From NCBI RefSeq assembly GCF_000020005.1, contig NC_010718.1, positions 2,128,001 through 2,192,000 on the forward strand: 64,000 bases of DNA, read 5' to 3'. The notes beneath the pieces were generated by a model. The model made no database searches and was not told the origin of the DNA. It saw only the letters and a program-made list of their open reading frames with translations. Source of the stretch: Natranaerobius thermophilus JW/NM-WN-LF (GTDB lineage: Bacteria; Bacillota; Natranaerobiia; Natranaerobiales; Natranaerobiaceae). Of the stretch, positions 1-8,760 are shown in pieces. The stretch's first letter is position 1, and every line of letters starts with the position of its first letter. A program made the position numbers and the translations under genes.

Positions 1-61
1 CCCTGGTTTCTCTAGGACCATGGTTCATCTTCCAGTTCCCTGCAATAATAGTCCTGGCCAC
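1..61 (-). CDS. tpiA: Triose-phosphate isomerase, N-terminal fragment cut by window edge
   Basis: The minus strand below pgk reads GTG then MARTIIAGNWKMNHGPRETR, the family's N-terminus with the catalytic Asn and Lys of GNWKMN. A Shine-Dalgarno GGAGGTGAG lies at 67-75, six bases before the GTG start at 59-61. Only 20 codons are inside the window. The enzyme interconverts dihydroxyacetone phosphate and glyceraldehyde-3-phosphate in glycolysis. Its place directly after pgk is the usual cggR-gapA-pgk-tpiA order of Firmicutes, with gapA missing here. Confidence 0.93.
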   Translation of the reverse strand, partial: MARTIIAGNWKMNHGPRETR

Positions 62-115
62 TTAATCTCACCTCCACTAGAATTATATATTGCAATCATA
101 ATTCAATATTTACCT

Positions 116-1300
116 TTACCTATCTTGGAGAACCTGAACTCCAGGTAATGGCTTGCCTTCCAAATATTTTAAAGAAGCTCCGCCACCTGTAGATATATGG
201 GTAATTTTATCTTCTAGGCCTGCTTTATTAATAGCTGAAACTGAATCTCCGCCTCCAACTATAGTTGTTCCCGAACTATTACCCATGGCTTTTGCAATTT
301 CAACTGTTCCATGATCAAAGGGTTCTGTTTCAAAAACTCCCATGGGACCATTCATGATGACAGTCTTTCCATTCTTTATAACCTTAGAATATTCATTGAT
401 AGTTTCTTCTCCGATGTCTAGAGCCATCATATTTTCAGGAATCTCTTCTACTTTAACAGTTTTATTTGCAACTTTTTCCTCAAGTTTCTCGGCAACTACT
501 ACATCTTTTGGTAACATTAATTCTACACCTAAGTTGTCTGCTTTTTTCAATAGTTCTTTAGCTTTATCAATGGCATCCTCTTCAACCAATGATTTTCCCA
601 ATTGATAACCTTTGGCTAGTAAAAATGTATTGGCCATGCCCCCTCCTATCACTACTTTATTAGCAGTTTCTATGAGCCTGTCAATCACACCGATTTTATC
701 ACTAATCTTAGCTCCGCCAATTACAGCTACAAAGGGTCTTTCAGGATTATCAACACTTTCCCCTAAAAATTTAAGTTCTTGAGCCATTAATAAACCGGCC
801 ACACATTCGCCAGAGATTTTTTGGGTAATACCATGAGTAGAGGCATGAGCTCTATGAGCCGCACCAAAGGCATCATTCACATAAATATCAACCAATGAAG
901 CTAAAGCATTCGCAAATTCCTCATCATTTTCTTCTTCCCCTGGATGAAAACGCAGGTTCTCTAATAAAAGTACCTCACCATCTTCAAGGGAATTAACAGC
1001 GGCTTCAGCTTGACTAGGATCGTTTTCAGAACTCTTTTTGACTGATGTTTTTAATAGTTCTTCTAACTTTTCTTTAACTGGGACCATCCGAAACTCATCT
1101 TTTACTTGTCCCTTAGGTCGGCCTAAATGTGAAGCTAGTATGACCCGTGCCCCTTGTTCTCTCAAGTAATTAATTGTTGGAAGTGACTTTTGTACCCTTG
1201 TTTCATCAGTTATCTTCCCGTTATCTAAAGGAACATTAAAATCAACCCTAACAAATACTCGTTTACCTGTAACATCCACGTCTTTAACAGTTTTTTTCAT
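116..1300 (-). CDS. pgk: Phosphoglycerate kinase
   Basis: Full-length 394-residue cytosolic kinase that transfers phosphate from 1,3-bisphosphoglycerate to ADP in lower glycolysis. Visible family landmarks are the N-terminal substrate loop RVDFNVPLD (about residues 18-26), the SHLGRPKG stretch, the GGAKISDK nucleotide-domain motif, and the C-terminal GGGDSVSAI and STGGGASLKYLEGK phosphate-binding loops. The start is an ATG with a SD in the 48-base gap after cggR. It lies between cggR and tpiA and is probably cotranscribed with both from the CggR-regulated promoter. Length and motifs are normal; function is secure. Confidence 0.97.
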   Translation of the reverse strand: MKKTVKDVDVTGKRVFVRVDFNVPLDNGKITDETRVQKSLPTINYLREQGARVILASHLGRPKGQVKDEFRMVPVKEKLEELLKTSVKKSSENDPSQAEAAVNSLEDGEVLLLENLRFHPGEEENDEEFANALASLVDIYVNDAFGAAHRAHASTHGITQKISGECVAGLLMAQELKFLGESVDNPERPFVAVIGGAKISDKIGVIDRLIETANKVVIGGGMANTFLLAKGYQLGKSLVEEDAIDKAKELLKKADNLGVELMLPKDVVVAEKLEEKVANKTVKVEEIPENMMALDIGEETINEYSKVIKNGKTVIMNGPMGVFETEPFDHGTVEIAKAMGNSSGTTIVGGGDSVSAINKAGLEDKITHISTGGGASLKYLEGKPLPGVQVLQDR

Positions 1301-1348
1301 TATAATTCCTCCTTACTCTGATTATCTAAATACTTTAACAACTCAGGT

Positions 1349-2377
1349 CTAAGTATTCATTATAGCTTGAATTTTTTCAGCCGCACCCTCGTCTGTAACT
1401 AAAATATCACAGAGTCCAGTTTCCAACATGGCTAAAATCGCTACTGCCTTTTTATTGCCTCCCGAAACGGCCATTACATTATCAATATTTTCTAAATCAT
1501 ATAAACTTATTCCTACAGTATTTACTTTTTCGACTAATCTGCCATATCTGTCAAGATAAAAGCCAAAAGCTTCACCAACTACCCCCTGATTTAGGAGGCG
1601 TTCAATCCTTTCACGAGATAATCCCCTTCTTTCGGCCATTTCCTCAGCTACTCCAATCCCATGTACAAGTATGTCTGCATTTTTGATTTTAGTTACGATT
1701 TCTTTGATTTTTGGTTCCTTTAATAGCATATCCAAGGAATCTTTTCCTACTTCGTCAGGAACGTGGAGCATGCGGTAATTACCATTAAATTTATCTGCAA
1801 GTTTAGCCGCCACTGTGTTTGCCTGAATTTCTACTCGTTCACCCAAGCCGCCACGAGCTGGTAAAATAGTAATATCTTGACTTTTAGATTTTTGAGGTGC
1901 CATTTTAGCCAGTTCAGCTAGAGTAGTGCCTCCAGCTACGGAAACTACATCGCCGGATGATAATAGTTTCCAAAGAGTCTTGGCAGCTACGGCTCCCATC
2001 TCTTGTTTGACAGTCTCGTCTTTGTTAGCATCTCCCGGTACTATAATAACCTGCTGTAAGCCCAGTAATTTTTGCAAGTTTTTTTCCATTTCAACTATTC
2101 CCGAAAGATTTTTAACAAATTCCCTACTATCTTGTAAAACAGAATTTCCTAGATCTGTTAAAATCATTCCGTAATTCTCTACACTAACTAATTGTTTTTC
2201 TTTTAAAATTTTAATTTCATTTCTTAATTCACGTTCCTTTATATTCATGTGTTCAGACAGAATTCTTCGACCGACAGGTTGATAATAAGATATATTAGCA
2301 AGAATTTTATACCTTTTTTCTGCAACTTCAGTTAGCTCTGGTGTGAGTTTGAGAAGTAAGTCCCACTCTTTTTCCAT
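1349..2377 (-). CDS. cggR: Central glycolytic genes regulator CggR (SorC/DeoR family)
   Basis: 342-residue repressor. Residues about 25-75 form a winged-helix DNA-binding domain (PVGRRILSEHMNIKERELRNE). The rest is a SorC-type sugar-phosphate-binding domain with SSGDVVSVAGGTTLAELA and the late AVSGGNKKAVAILAMLETG segment. In Bacillus, CggR represses the gapA operon and is released by fructose-1,6-bisphosphate. Here it directly precedes pgk, so it probably controls pgk and tpiA as well as itself; an operator-like sequence lies upstream at 2410-2445. The gapA gene that normally follows cggR is absent from this position. Confidence 0.93.
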   Translation of the reverse strand: MEKEWDLLLKLTPELTEVAEKRYKILANISYYQPVGRRILSEHMNIKERELRNEIKILKEKQLVSVENYGMILTDLGNSVLQDSREFVKNLSGIVEMEKNLQKLLGLQQVIIVPGDANKDETVKQEMGAVAAKTLWKLLSSGDVVSVAGGTTLAELAKMAPQKSKSQDITILPARGGLGERVEIQANTVAAKLADKFNGNYRMLHVPDEVGKDSLDMLLKEPKIKEIVTKIKNADILVHGIGVAEEMAERRGLSRERIERLLNQGVVGEAFGFYLDRYGRLVEKVNTVGISLYDLENIDNVMAVSGGNKKAVAILAMLETGLCDILVTDEGAAEKIQAIMNT

Positions 2378-2409
2378 GTTAACAACTCCTTTGCAGAGTA
2401 GCCGTCAAT

Positions 2410-2445
2410 GGTCGTTTTTTGTCCCGTGGGGTCATATATGACCTG
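2410..2445 (-). promoter_or_regulatory. cggR: Probable CggR operator
   Basis: On the minus strand the leader reads CAGGTCATATATGACC, three bases, then CGGGACAAAAAACGACC. From memory, the Bacillus subtilis operator has two consecutive CGGGAC-N6-TGTC-type half sites, and both copies here follow that pattern. The first copy contains a perfect 14-base palindrome at 2430-2443. The site lies between the proposed promoter and the cggR start, the right place for a roadblock operator. Binding is inferred. Confidence 0.65.
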
Positions 2446-2491
2446 TATCGGGTAAAAAAAATTTCTTTTCCCTCTTTTTCCTTCCATTACA

Positions 2492-2520
2492 ATAATATAA
2501 TAATTTAACAAAAACTTCAA
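2492..2520 (-). promoter_or_regulatory. Sigma-A type promoter for cggR-pgk-tpiA
   Basis: Minus-strand TTGAAG (2515-2520) and TATTAT (2492-2497) are separated by 17 bases, just upstream of the CggR-like operator. Agreement with the consensus is moderate. Confidence 0.5.
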
Positions 2521-2540
2521 TAGGATTAGTTTTAAACAAA

Positions 2541-2598
2541 AATAAATAATCTACCGGGACAAATAAACTAAGGATTAATTTATTTTAACCCGGTAGAT
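2541..2598 (-). terminator. Rho-independent terminator after rpoN
   Basis: Perfect arms ATCTACCGGG (2549-2558) and CCCGGTAGAT (2589-2598), with an inner AAATAAA/TTTATTT extension of the stem. A T-rich stretch follows on the minus strand. It sits right after the rpoN stop codon. The long loop makes it a slightly unusual terminator. Confidence 0.6.
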
Positions 2599-2613
2599 GA
2601 AATATTCAGTCAA

Positions 2614-4053
2614 TTAATACCTTTTCCTCTTTGAAGAAGAAGGTAAATTAAGTTCTTTTCTATATTTTGCTACAGTTCTTCTTGATATATTTATAGATGA
2701 TTCCTGTAAAATTTCAGCAATTTTTTGATCACTAAGAGGTTTTTTCTTATCCTCTTCTTCAACTAACTCTTTGATCTTTTGTTTAATACTAGTAGAAGAG
2801 TTATAATCATCTTGATTATTATCTAGTTTACTGGAAAAGAAAAATCTTAGTGGATATACTCCCTGGGGAGTTTGCACATATTTATTTGCTGTGGCTCTAC
2901 TTACGGTAGATTCATGCACATCTATTTCGTCAGCTACTTCTTTTAGAGTTAATGGTTTGAGATATCTCACTCCATTATCTAAGAAAGGCCTCTGCATTTC
3001 TACAAGTTTTTGCATAATATTATAAAGAGTGATTCGCCTTTGCTCTATACTTTTAATTAACCACATAGCCGAGTCTAACCTGGAATTAAGAAATTTAGCT
3101 ACTCCCGAACCCTTTTCTGTTTTTAATAATTGTCTATATTTTGAATTAATTTTAAGACGAGGACTCATGGAATCATTTAAAATAATTTCATATTCATCTT
3201 CAACTCTTTTAATAACAATATCAGGTGTTATATAAGAGGGAAGGCCTTCTTCAGAGAAAGGACTTGCAGGCTTAGGAGTTAAAGACCTGATATAATCAAC
3301 TATCTCTTGCACCTCTTTAATAGGTAATTTTAACTCTTTTGCAATTTTGTCAAGGCGATTTTCCGCGATTTCCGATAGAAAGTTTTCAATTAGTTCATAA
3401 GCAGAATCGGGGCTATGAGAATCAGTTTCCACTTGTAACAGCAAGCATTCTTTAAGGCTCCTTGCTCCTACACCAGGAGGATCAAGGCTTTGCACCAATT
3501 CTAAGGCCTTTTCTAACTCCTTTTCTTCCACATCTAAAAATTCTGCAATTTCTTGTAAAGTCCCATTTAAATATCCATTGGCATCCAAATTTCCTATCAA
3601 AAATTCAGCCAGTGGTTTAATGTGTTCTTCTTGATCTGAGTAAAGAGACAATTGGAAGTAAAGATGTTCTGTTAAGCTTATTGTAGAAGGGGTGAAGGTT
3701 TCGAAACCATCCTTACCCTCGTCATAATTCTCTTTAGGCAAGTTATTATATTTACCTACATCACTGGAATCTTCAAAATATTTTTGCCAATCAATATCAA
3801 AGCGGTCTTCACTTTGTGCTGACTCCTGACTGTTCTCTAATTTTTCCACACTGTCTTCTTTTCCGTTATCATCCCCACTTTCACTTTCTTCAGTTGAGGA
3901 AATTTCCAACATGGGGTTTTCAACCAATTCTTTTTCAATATAATTATCTAATTCTATACTGGACAACTGCAAAAGTTTGATAGCTTTTCTAAGTTCCGGG
4001 GTAATAACCAACTGTTGCTTTTGCTCCAGATTCAAATCAAAGCCTAATTTCAT
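2614..4053 (-). CDS. rpoN: RNA polymerase sigma-54 factor
   Basis: 479-residue sigma-54. Region I is the N-terminal Leu/Gln-rich activator-contact region (LEQKQQLVITPELRKAIKLLQLSS). An acidic linker follows at about residues 50-110, then the core-binding domain, the HTH (TLKEVADEIDVHESTVSRATANKYVQTP) and the C-terminal RpoN box SRRTVAKYRKEL that reads the -24 element. The RpoN box has Ser in place of the usual first Ala. Sigma-54 promoters need AAA activators; none with a sigma-54 interaction motif was recognised in this window, so the regulon lies elsewhere. The gene ends at a terminator and is separate from cggR. Confidence 0.95.
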   Translation of the reverse strand: MKLGFDLNLEQKQQLVITPELRKAIKLLQLSSIELDNYIEKELVENPMLEISSTEESESGDDNGKEDSVEKLENSQESAQSEDRFDIDWQKYFEDSSDVGKYNNLPKENYDEGKDGFETFTPSTISLTEHLYFQLSLYSDQEEHIKPLAEFLIGNLDANGYLNGTLQEIAEFLDVEEKELEKALELVQSLDPPGVGARSLKECLLLQVETDSHSPDSAYELIENFLSEIAENRLDKIAKELKLPIKEVQEIVDYIRSLTPKPASPFSEEGLPSYITPDIVIKRVEDEYEIILNDSMSPRLKINSKYRQLLKTEKGSGVAKFLNSRLDSAMWLIKSIEQRRITLYNIMQKLVEMQRPFLDNGVRYLKPLTLKEVADEIDVHESTVSRATANKYVQTPQGVYPLRFFFSSKLDNNQDDYNSSTSIKQKIKELVEEEDKKKPLSDQKIAEILQESSINISRRTVAKYRKELNLPSSSKRKRY

Positions 4054-4148
4054 CTACTATAACACCCCTTTGCTTAGTTTCCTGTATTATCTATATTCTA
4101 CATTAAAGCTTAAAATCCTCTTGCAAATTTCATTCCAAATTAACTATT

Positions 4149-5114
4149 TTATTGTAAATATCCATTATTTTCATCGTAATATCCAGTTTGATGCAACTGT
4201 TCAGCAATTTTTTCTAGTTTCCGTAGGCGATGATTAACCCCGGATTTGCCCACTGGAGGTTCTAAAAGCTCTCCTAATTCTTTTAAATTAGCTTCTGGGT
4301 ATTCAACTCTTTTAATTGCCACTTCTTGTAGAGATTTGGGAAGTTGTGTCAATCCAAGATTTTCATCTATTGTTTGTATATTTTTTATATGCCTTAAAGA
4401 GGCTACAACAGTTTTTTGAAGATTTGCTGTTTCACAGTTCACCAAACGATTTATCTTATTTCTCATACCTTTCATAACCCTCACGTTTTCGTAATCAAGG
4501 AGGGTTTTGTGAGCTCCAATAATATTCAGAAACTCACATATCTGCTCACTATCCTTTAAATAACTCACGTACTCCTTTTTTCTTGCAAGTTTACCTGGGG
4601 ATAGCTCAAAATACTGCATTACTTTAATGAGATCATCCAAATACTCTTCGTAATCAGCAGTCATCTCCATATGATAACTGGCATCGGGGTTCGCAATAGA
4701 ACCCCGTGCCATAAAAGCTCCTCTTAAATAAGCCCTCTTACAGCATCTATTAGCTACTAGTTCTGGAGTTATTCCGGTATTTAAATCAAAACTTCCCTTG
4801 GTAATTTCCAAATTAGATAGGACAAGGCTGACTGTATTCTTTCCAGTTAATATAAGTGAGTAACTATTACCTTTCTGCAAACGCATTTTTTTTCTCATTA
4901 ATATCTGCATTTCTTTTTTAAATCTACTCTTGAAAACTCGGAATATACGCCTAGCAATAGCTGGATTTTCTGTTGTTAAATGAAGGGTAACGTCTCCTTT
5001 TATTGTTAAAGAACCATTCATATGAATAAAAGCAGCTAGTTCAGCTCTTTCGCAGCATTCTCTATTAATTTCAATTCTTGAAAGTTCATTTTTGCATGAT
5101 TTAGCAAAGGACAT
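4149..5114 (-). CDS. whiA: DNA-binding protein WhiA
   Basis: About 321 residues. The N-terminal half is the degenerate LAGLIDADG homing-endonuclease-like domain (CERAELAAFIHMNGSL, RGAFMARGSI). The C-terminal part is an HTH region (LPKSLQEVAIKRVEYPEANLKELGELL then SGVNHRLRKLEKIAEQL). WhiA is a conserved Gram-positive DNA-binding protein tied to sporulation in Streptomyces and to division or chromosome functions in Bacillus. I place the start at the ATG at 5114 (MSFAKSCKNEL) because AGGTGAT lies just before it; the GTG three codons upstream is inside that SD. It normally follows rapZ-glmR directly, but a tryptophanase gene separates them here. Confidence 0.92.
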   Translation of the reverse strand: MSFAKSCKNELSRIEINRECCERAELAAFIHMNGSLTIKGDVTLHLTTENPAIARRIFRVFKSRFKKEMQILMRKKMRLQKGNSYSLILTGKNTVSLVLSNLEITKGSFDLNTGITPELVANRCCKRAYLRGAFMARGSIANPDASYHMEMTADYEEYLDDLIKVMQYFELSPGKLARKKEYVSYLKDSEQICEFLNIIGAHKTLLDYENVRVMKGMRNKINRLVNCETANLQKTVVASLRHIKNIQTIDENLGLTQLPKSLQEVAIKRVEYPEANLKELGELLEPPVGKSGVNHRLRKLEKIAEQLHQTGYYDENNGYLQ

Positions 5115-5138
5115 TTTTATCACCTAACTGTGTTTAAT

Positions 5139-6527
5139 TTATTTTACAGGAGCAAATCTGGCAGTAAAATGCCTTAAGATCTCAGGTTCATAAGTAAATT
5201 TATAGCCACCAATTTCATCTCGCTTATCATGAATTATTTTAGCAGCCTCTGCCACAACATCCATATGTCGATAAGTATATACTCTTCTGGGTATAGTTAA
5301 ACGAACCAGTTCTAATTCGGGATAATCATGGTCTCCGGTTTCAGGATCTCTTCCACTTAAGACAGTTCCTATTTCAACACCTCTAATACCGCCCTCTTCG
5401 TAAAGTGCTACTGTTAAAGCTTGACCAGGAAATTGGTCTTTTGGAATATTTGGTAAGAAACGACCAGCATCTAGATATACAGCGTGTCCACCAACGGGTT
5501 CCAATATAGGTACTTTCTTTTCCTTCAACTTTTCACCTAAATAATTAACCTGGTTTATTCTGTATTGTAAATATTCTTCTTCCACAACTTCAAGTAATCC
5601 ACGGGCCATGGCTTCCATATCTCTGCCAGCCATACCCCCGTAAGTAGGGAACCCTTCATATAGTACTCCTAAAACTTTTGCTTTATCAAGTAGTTTCTCA
5701 TCTTCCATTGCTAAAAAACCACCAATATTAACTAAAGCATCTTTTTTGGAACTCATGGTGCAACCATCTGCATAAGAGAACATCTCCCGGGTTATCTCTG
5801 GAATGGATTTATCGGCATAGCCTGGCTCTCTTAGTTTAATAAAATAAGCATTTTCTGCGAAGCGACAAGCATCTAAATAGAAAGGTTTATTATATTTCTT
5901 ACAAATTTCTGACACTTCTTTGATATTTTCCATAGAAACGGGTTGACCACCACCGCTATTACACGTTACTGTCAATAATACAATGGGAACGTTATCACTG
6001 TGCTCTTTTAAGAAATTATCTAGTTTATCAATATCCATATTTCCTTTAAATGGCACATTTTTCTTGGCATCATAAGCTTCATCTATAACTAAATTGACAG
6101 GTCGCCCACGTTTATCTTGAACATGTGCCTTTGTGGTATCAAAATGCATATTATTAGGTACATAATTTCCTTCTTCCACGTATAATTGAAAAAGTACATT
6201 TTCTGCGGCTCTCCCTTGATGTGTAGGTAAAAAGTAGTCATAACCCATCACTTCTTTGATGGCATCCTTGAGATTATAGAAGTTTTTACTACCAGCATAT
6301 GCCTCATCTCCTAACATCATACCAGCCCATTGATTATCACTCATGGCACTTGTTCCACTATCTGTTAATAAATCGATATAAACATCCTTAGATTCCAAAT
6401 TAAAAACATTATAACCCGCTTCTTTAATTTTTCTCTGGCGTTCTTCCTTGGTAGTTGTCTTAATCGGCTCAACCATTTTAATCCTAAACGGTTCAGCCGC
6501 CATCATTTCATCAATAATATTACCCAT
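5139..6527 (-). CDS. tnaA: Tryptophanase (PLP beta-eliminating lyase)
   Basis: 462-residue PLP lyase of the tryptophanase / tyrosine phenol-lyase family, splitting an aromatic amino acid into indole (or phenol), pyruvate and ammonia. The PLP lysine is the second Lys of SSKKDALVN, about residue 262. Two positions favour tryptophanase: Asp130 in FDTTKAH, where tyrosine phenol-lyase has Thr, and the VEIG motif at 384-387, where tyrosine phenol-lyase has the specificity Arg. The SD for this gene lies inside the last codons of glmR, two bases upstream, so the genes are translationally coupled. The tyrosine-lyase alternative is less likely but not excluded without an alignment. Confidence 0.8.
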   Translation of the reverse strand: MGNIIDEMMAAEPFRIKMVEPIKTTTKEERQRKIKEAGYNVFNLESKDVYIDLLTDSGTSAMSDNQWAGMMLGDEAYAGSKNFYNLKDAIKEVMGYDYFLPTHQGRAAENVLFQLYVEEGNYVPNNMHFDTTKAHVQDKRGRPVNLVIDEAYDAKKNVPFKGNMDIDKLDNFLKEHSDNVPIVLLTVTCNSGGGQPVSMENIKEVSEICKKYNKPFYLDACRFAENAYFIKLREPGYADKSIPEITREMFSYADGCTMSSKKDALVNIGGFLAMEDEKLLDKAKVLGVLYEGFPTYGGMAGRDMEAMARGLLEVVEEEYLQYRINQVNYLGEKLKEKKVPILEPVGGHAVYLDAGRFLPNIPKDQFPGQALTVALYEEGGIRGVEIGTVLSGRDPETGDHDYPELELVRLTIPRRVYTYRHMDVVAEAAKIIHDKRDEIGGYKFTYEPEILRHFTARFAPVK

Positions 6528-6529
6528 CT

Positions 6530-7843
6530 TTAATCCCTCCTGGCAAATAATTTTTTTCGAATCACTTCTTTTTTCTTATTGATCACTTCTTTAATAATGA
6601 CTTCCCCAAGTAATTCCGAATCATGCCTGATAAGGGAGTTTCGCCCATTAAAGTTTTTTATAATTGTATCTACCTTCATATTGGTAAGATTTTCAATGTC
6701 AGGTTGTACGGGTTCCTGTAGTTCTTCCTTATATTTTGCTAGGGTTTGGGAATCTACATCTAATTCACCATTAATTAAGACAGTATCAACTAAATTATAT
6801 TCTGTGTGTTGTATAATCGACCTCAAATGATCAGATGCCCGATAATTATCAGTTTCCCCTGGTTGGGTCATTATATTGGATACATAGATTTTCACAGCTT
6901 GGGAATTTTTAATTGCCTCTGGGATTCCTGGAACCAATAAGTTAGGTATAACACTTGTATAAAGACTCCCAGGACCAAGTATTATAGCATCAGCTTCTTC
7001 GAGAGCCGTAATCACTTCAGAAAGGGGAGATACATCTTGTTCATCAAGATATACTTGTTCGATCTGTTTGCTCTGATTTGATATGCTGCTTTCTCCCACT
7101 ACTGTAGTTCCATCAGTACATCTAGCTTTTAATGTCAAAGACTGATCAGTAACTGGTAATACATTACCTTTAACGGCTAAGACGCGACTGACAGACGCCA
7201 AGGCATCTTTGAAACCTTTCTTGTCATTTAAGGCGGCTATAATTAAGTTCCCTACATTATGCCCTTCCAAGTCTCCCTCTGTTTTAAATCTGTAATTAAA
7301 GATTTCTTCCATGAGTGGTTCAGTATCGGCTAGAGCTAACAAGCAATTCCTGACATCACCGGGGGGAACCATTCCAAATTCCCCTCTAAGCTTTCCAGAG
7401 CTTCCGCCGTCATCAGAAACTGTAACAACAGCAGTTATATTTTGTGTGTAAGGTTTCAACCCCCTTAATAAATTAGGTAAACCTGTACCACCTCCTAAGG
7501 CCACAATTTTTGGGCCCATTTTTTGTTGTCTCCTTCTGTTTAACAGTTTAACTAACTTTTCTTCCTCTTGTGGTACTGCAGCTGTCATAACAGAATGCAT
7601 AGTTTTCTTAAAACCGTACCAGCAAGTAAAGCCTCCAATTATCAAAAAAATAATCCCATTATATCGTGAGTAAGCACCTAATATTTCACCTAGAGTCACA
7701 AAGCTTTGTTTACCCAGTAAGGCAACTTTAGACGGTCCCAGTAAAACTACAATCCCAAAAAAACTTAATAAAGCTCCCAGTAGTACAACTAAGATCCACC
7801 TTTTAACCTTTAGACCGGGATAGAACCACCTCAATACATCCAC
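6530..7843 (-). CDS. glmR: GlmR/YvcK gluconeogenesis and cell-envelope factor
   Basis: 437 residues, GTG start after a strong GAGGAGG. The core begins at about residue 112 with KIVALGGGTGLPNLL (GGGTG 117-121) and SDDGGSSGKLRGEFG (143-155), the UDP-sugar/NAD-like nucleotide-binding core of the CofD/YvcK fold. In Bacillus the protein binds UDP-GlcNAc and stimulates GlmS, steering carbon to peptidoglycan. Unlike the roughly 320-residue cytosolic Bacillus form, this one has an extra N-terminal segment of about 110 residues with two predicted membrane helices (about 16-36 and 62-79). The rapZ-glmR order is the standard one. Confidence 0.92.
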   Translation of the reverse strand: MDVLRWFYPGLKVKRWILVVLLGALLSFFGIVVLLGPSKVALLGKQSFVTLGEILGAYSRYNGIIFLIIGGFTCWYGFKKTMHSVMTAAVPQEEEKLVKLLNRRRQQKMGPKIVALGGGTGLPNLLRGLKPYTQNITAVVTVSDDGGSSGKLRGEFGMVPPGDVRNCLLALADTEPLMEEIFNYRFKTEGDLEGHNVGNLIIAALNDKKGFKDALASVSRVLAVKGNVLPVTDQSLTLKARCTDGTTVVGESSISNQSKQIEQVYLDEQDVSPLSEVITALEEADAIILGPGSLYTSVIPNLLVPGIPEAIKNSQAVKIYVSNIMTQPGETDNYRASDHLRSIIQHTEYNLVDTVLINGELDVDSQTLAKYKEELQEPVQPDIENLTNMKVDTIIKNFNGRNSLIRHDSELLGEVIIKEVINKKKEVIRKKLFARRD

Positions 7844-7868
7844 TAGCAGTCCTCCTCATCACACCCTA

Positions 7869-8756
7869 TCATTTATCCAAATCCCTGTGTTGAAGGGCAA
7901 TTTGGTAACCAGTTTTAAGCAATTTGTCTTTTAACCAATTACTAATCACTACGGAACGATGTCTACCTCCAGTACATCCTACTGCGATTATCAACTGGGT
8001 TCTTCCTTCTTTGAGATATTTGGGAAGCAAGAATTGTATCATGTCTTCCATTTTGTCTAAAAATTGCTTGGTAGCATCAAAATGCAACACATATTGCTCT
8101 ACAGAATCATCATTGCCACTGAGTGGCCTTAATTCATCAACATAATAAGGGTTGGGCAGAAATCGGACATCAAAAACCAAGTCAGCGTCTAGAGGTAAGC
8201 CATGTTTGTAGCCAAAACTAATTATACTTACAAATAAATTACTTTCATATTCTCCTTCTGGCGTGTACTGTCTTCGAATTTTATCTTTTAATTGCCTTGG
8301 TGACATATTACTTGTATTAATAATCAAATGAGACTGAGTTCTAATTACTTCCAGCTCTTTACGCTCTTCCTCAATAGCTTTCTTAATACTATTATATTGA
8401 TTCCAAAGTGGATGTTTCCTCCTAGTTTCTTTGAATCTGTTAATCAGTTCCGTTGTATCGGCTTCTAGAAATAAAATTTCATATTCAATACCTAACTCAT
8501 TTAATTGATAAAGGGCTGATTGAAGGGATTCAAAAAATTGACCGCCCCTGATATCTGAGACTAGGGCGATTTTATTTATACGTCCTTCCGACTGTCGAAT
8601 CAACTCGGCAAATTTAGCAATAAAAGTTGGTGGCAGGTTGTCCACACAAAAATAACCCAGATCTTCAAAGCTCTGGATAACTATGGATTTACCTGCTCCC
8701 GACATACCGGTAATTATCACAAATCGAACTTCATGAAATCGATTTTCATTTCTCAT
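7869..8756 (-). CDS. rapZ: RNase adapter / nucleotide-binding protein RapZ (YvcJ)
   Basis: About 295 residues. The Walker A loop GMSGAGKS sits at residues 17-24. The C-terminal domain carries the conserved cluster [14 protein letters not shown]. Family members hydrolyse nucleotides; in E. coli RapZ guides RNase E to GlmZ, and the Bacillus form YvcJ is linked to competence. I choose ATG 8756 ([10 protein letters not shown]) because AAGGAGT lies 6-8 bases upstream; an upstream in-frame start would overlap the preceding PHP gene by 20 bases. It heads the rapZ-glmR block, which suggests a role in amino-sugar supply for the wall. Confidence 0.92.
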
Positions 8757-8760
8757 AATT

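Noticed and set aside
2332-2520. 62-codon open frame overlapping cggR start and promoter
   Set aside because: It covers the operator and promoter region, has no SD, and its protein is unlike any family.
5139-6527. Tyrosine phenol-lyase assignment
   Set aside because: The residues at the two recalled specificity positions (Asp130 and VEIG 384-387) match tryptophanase; still listed as less likely alternative.
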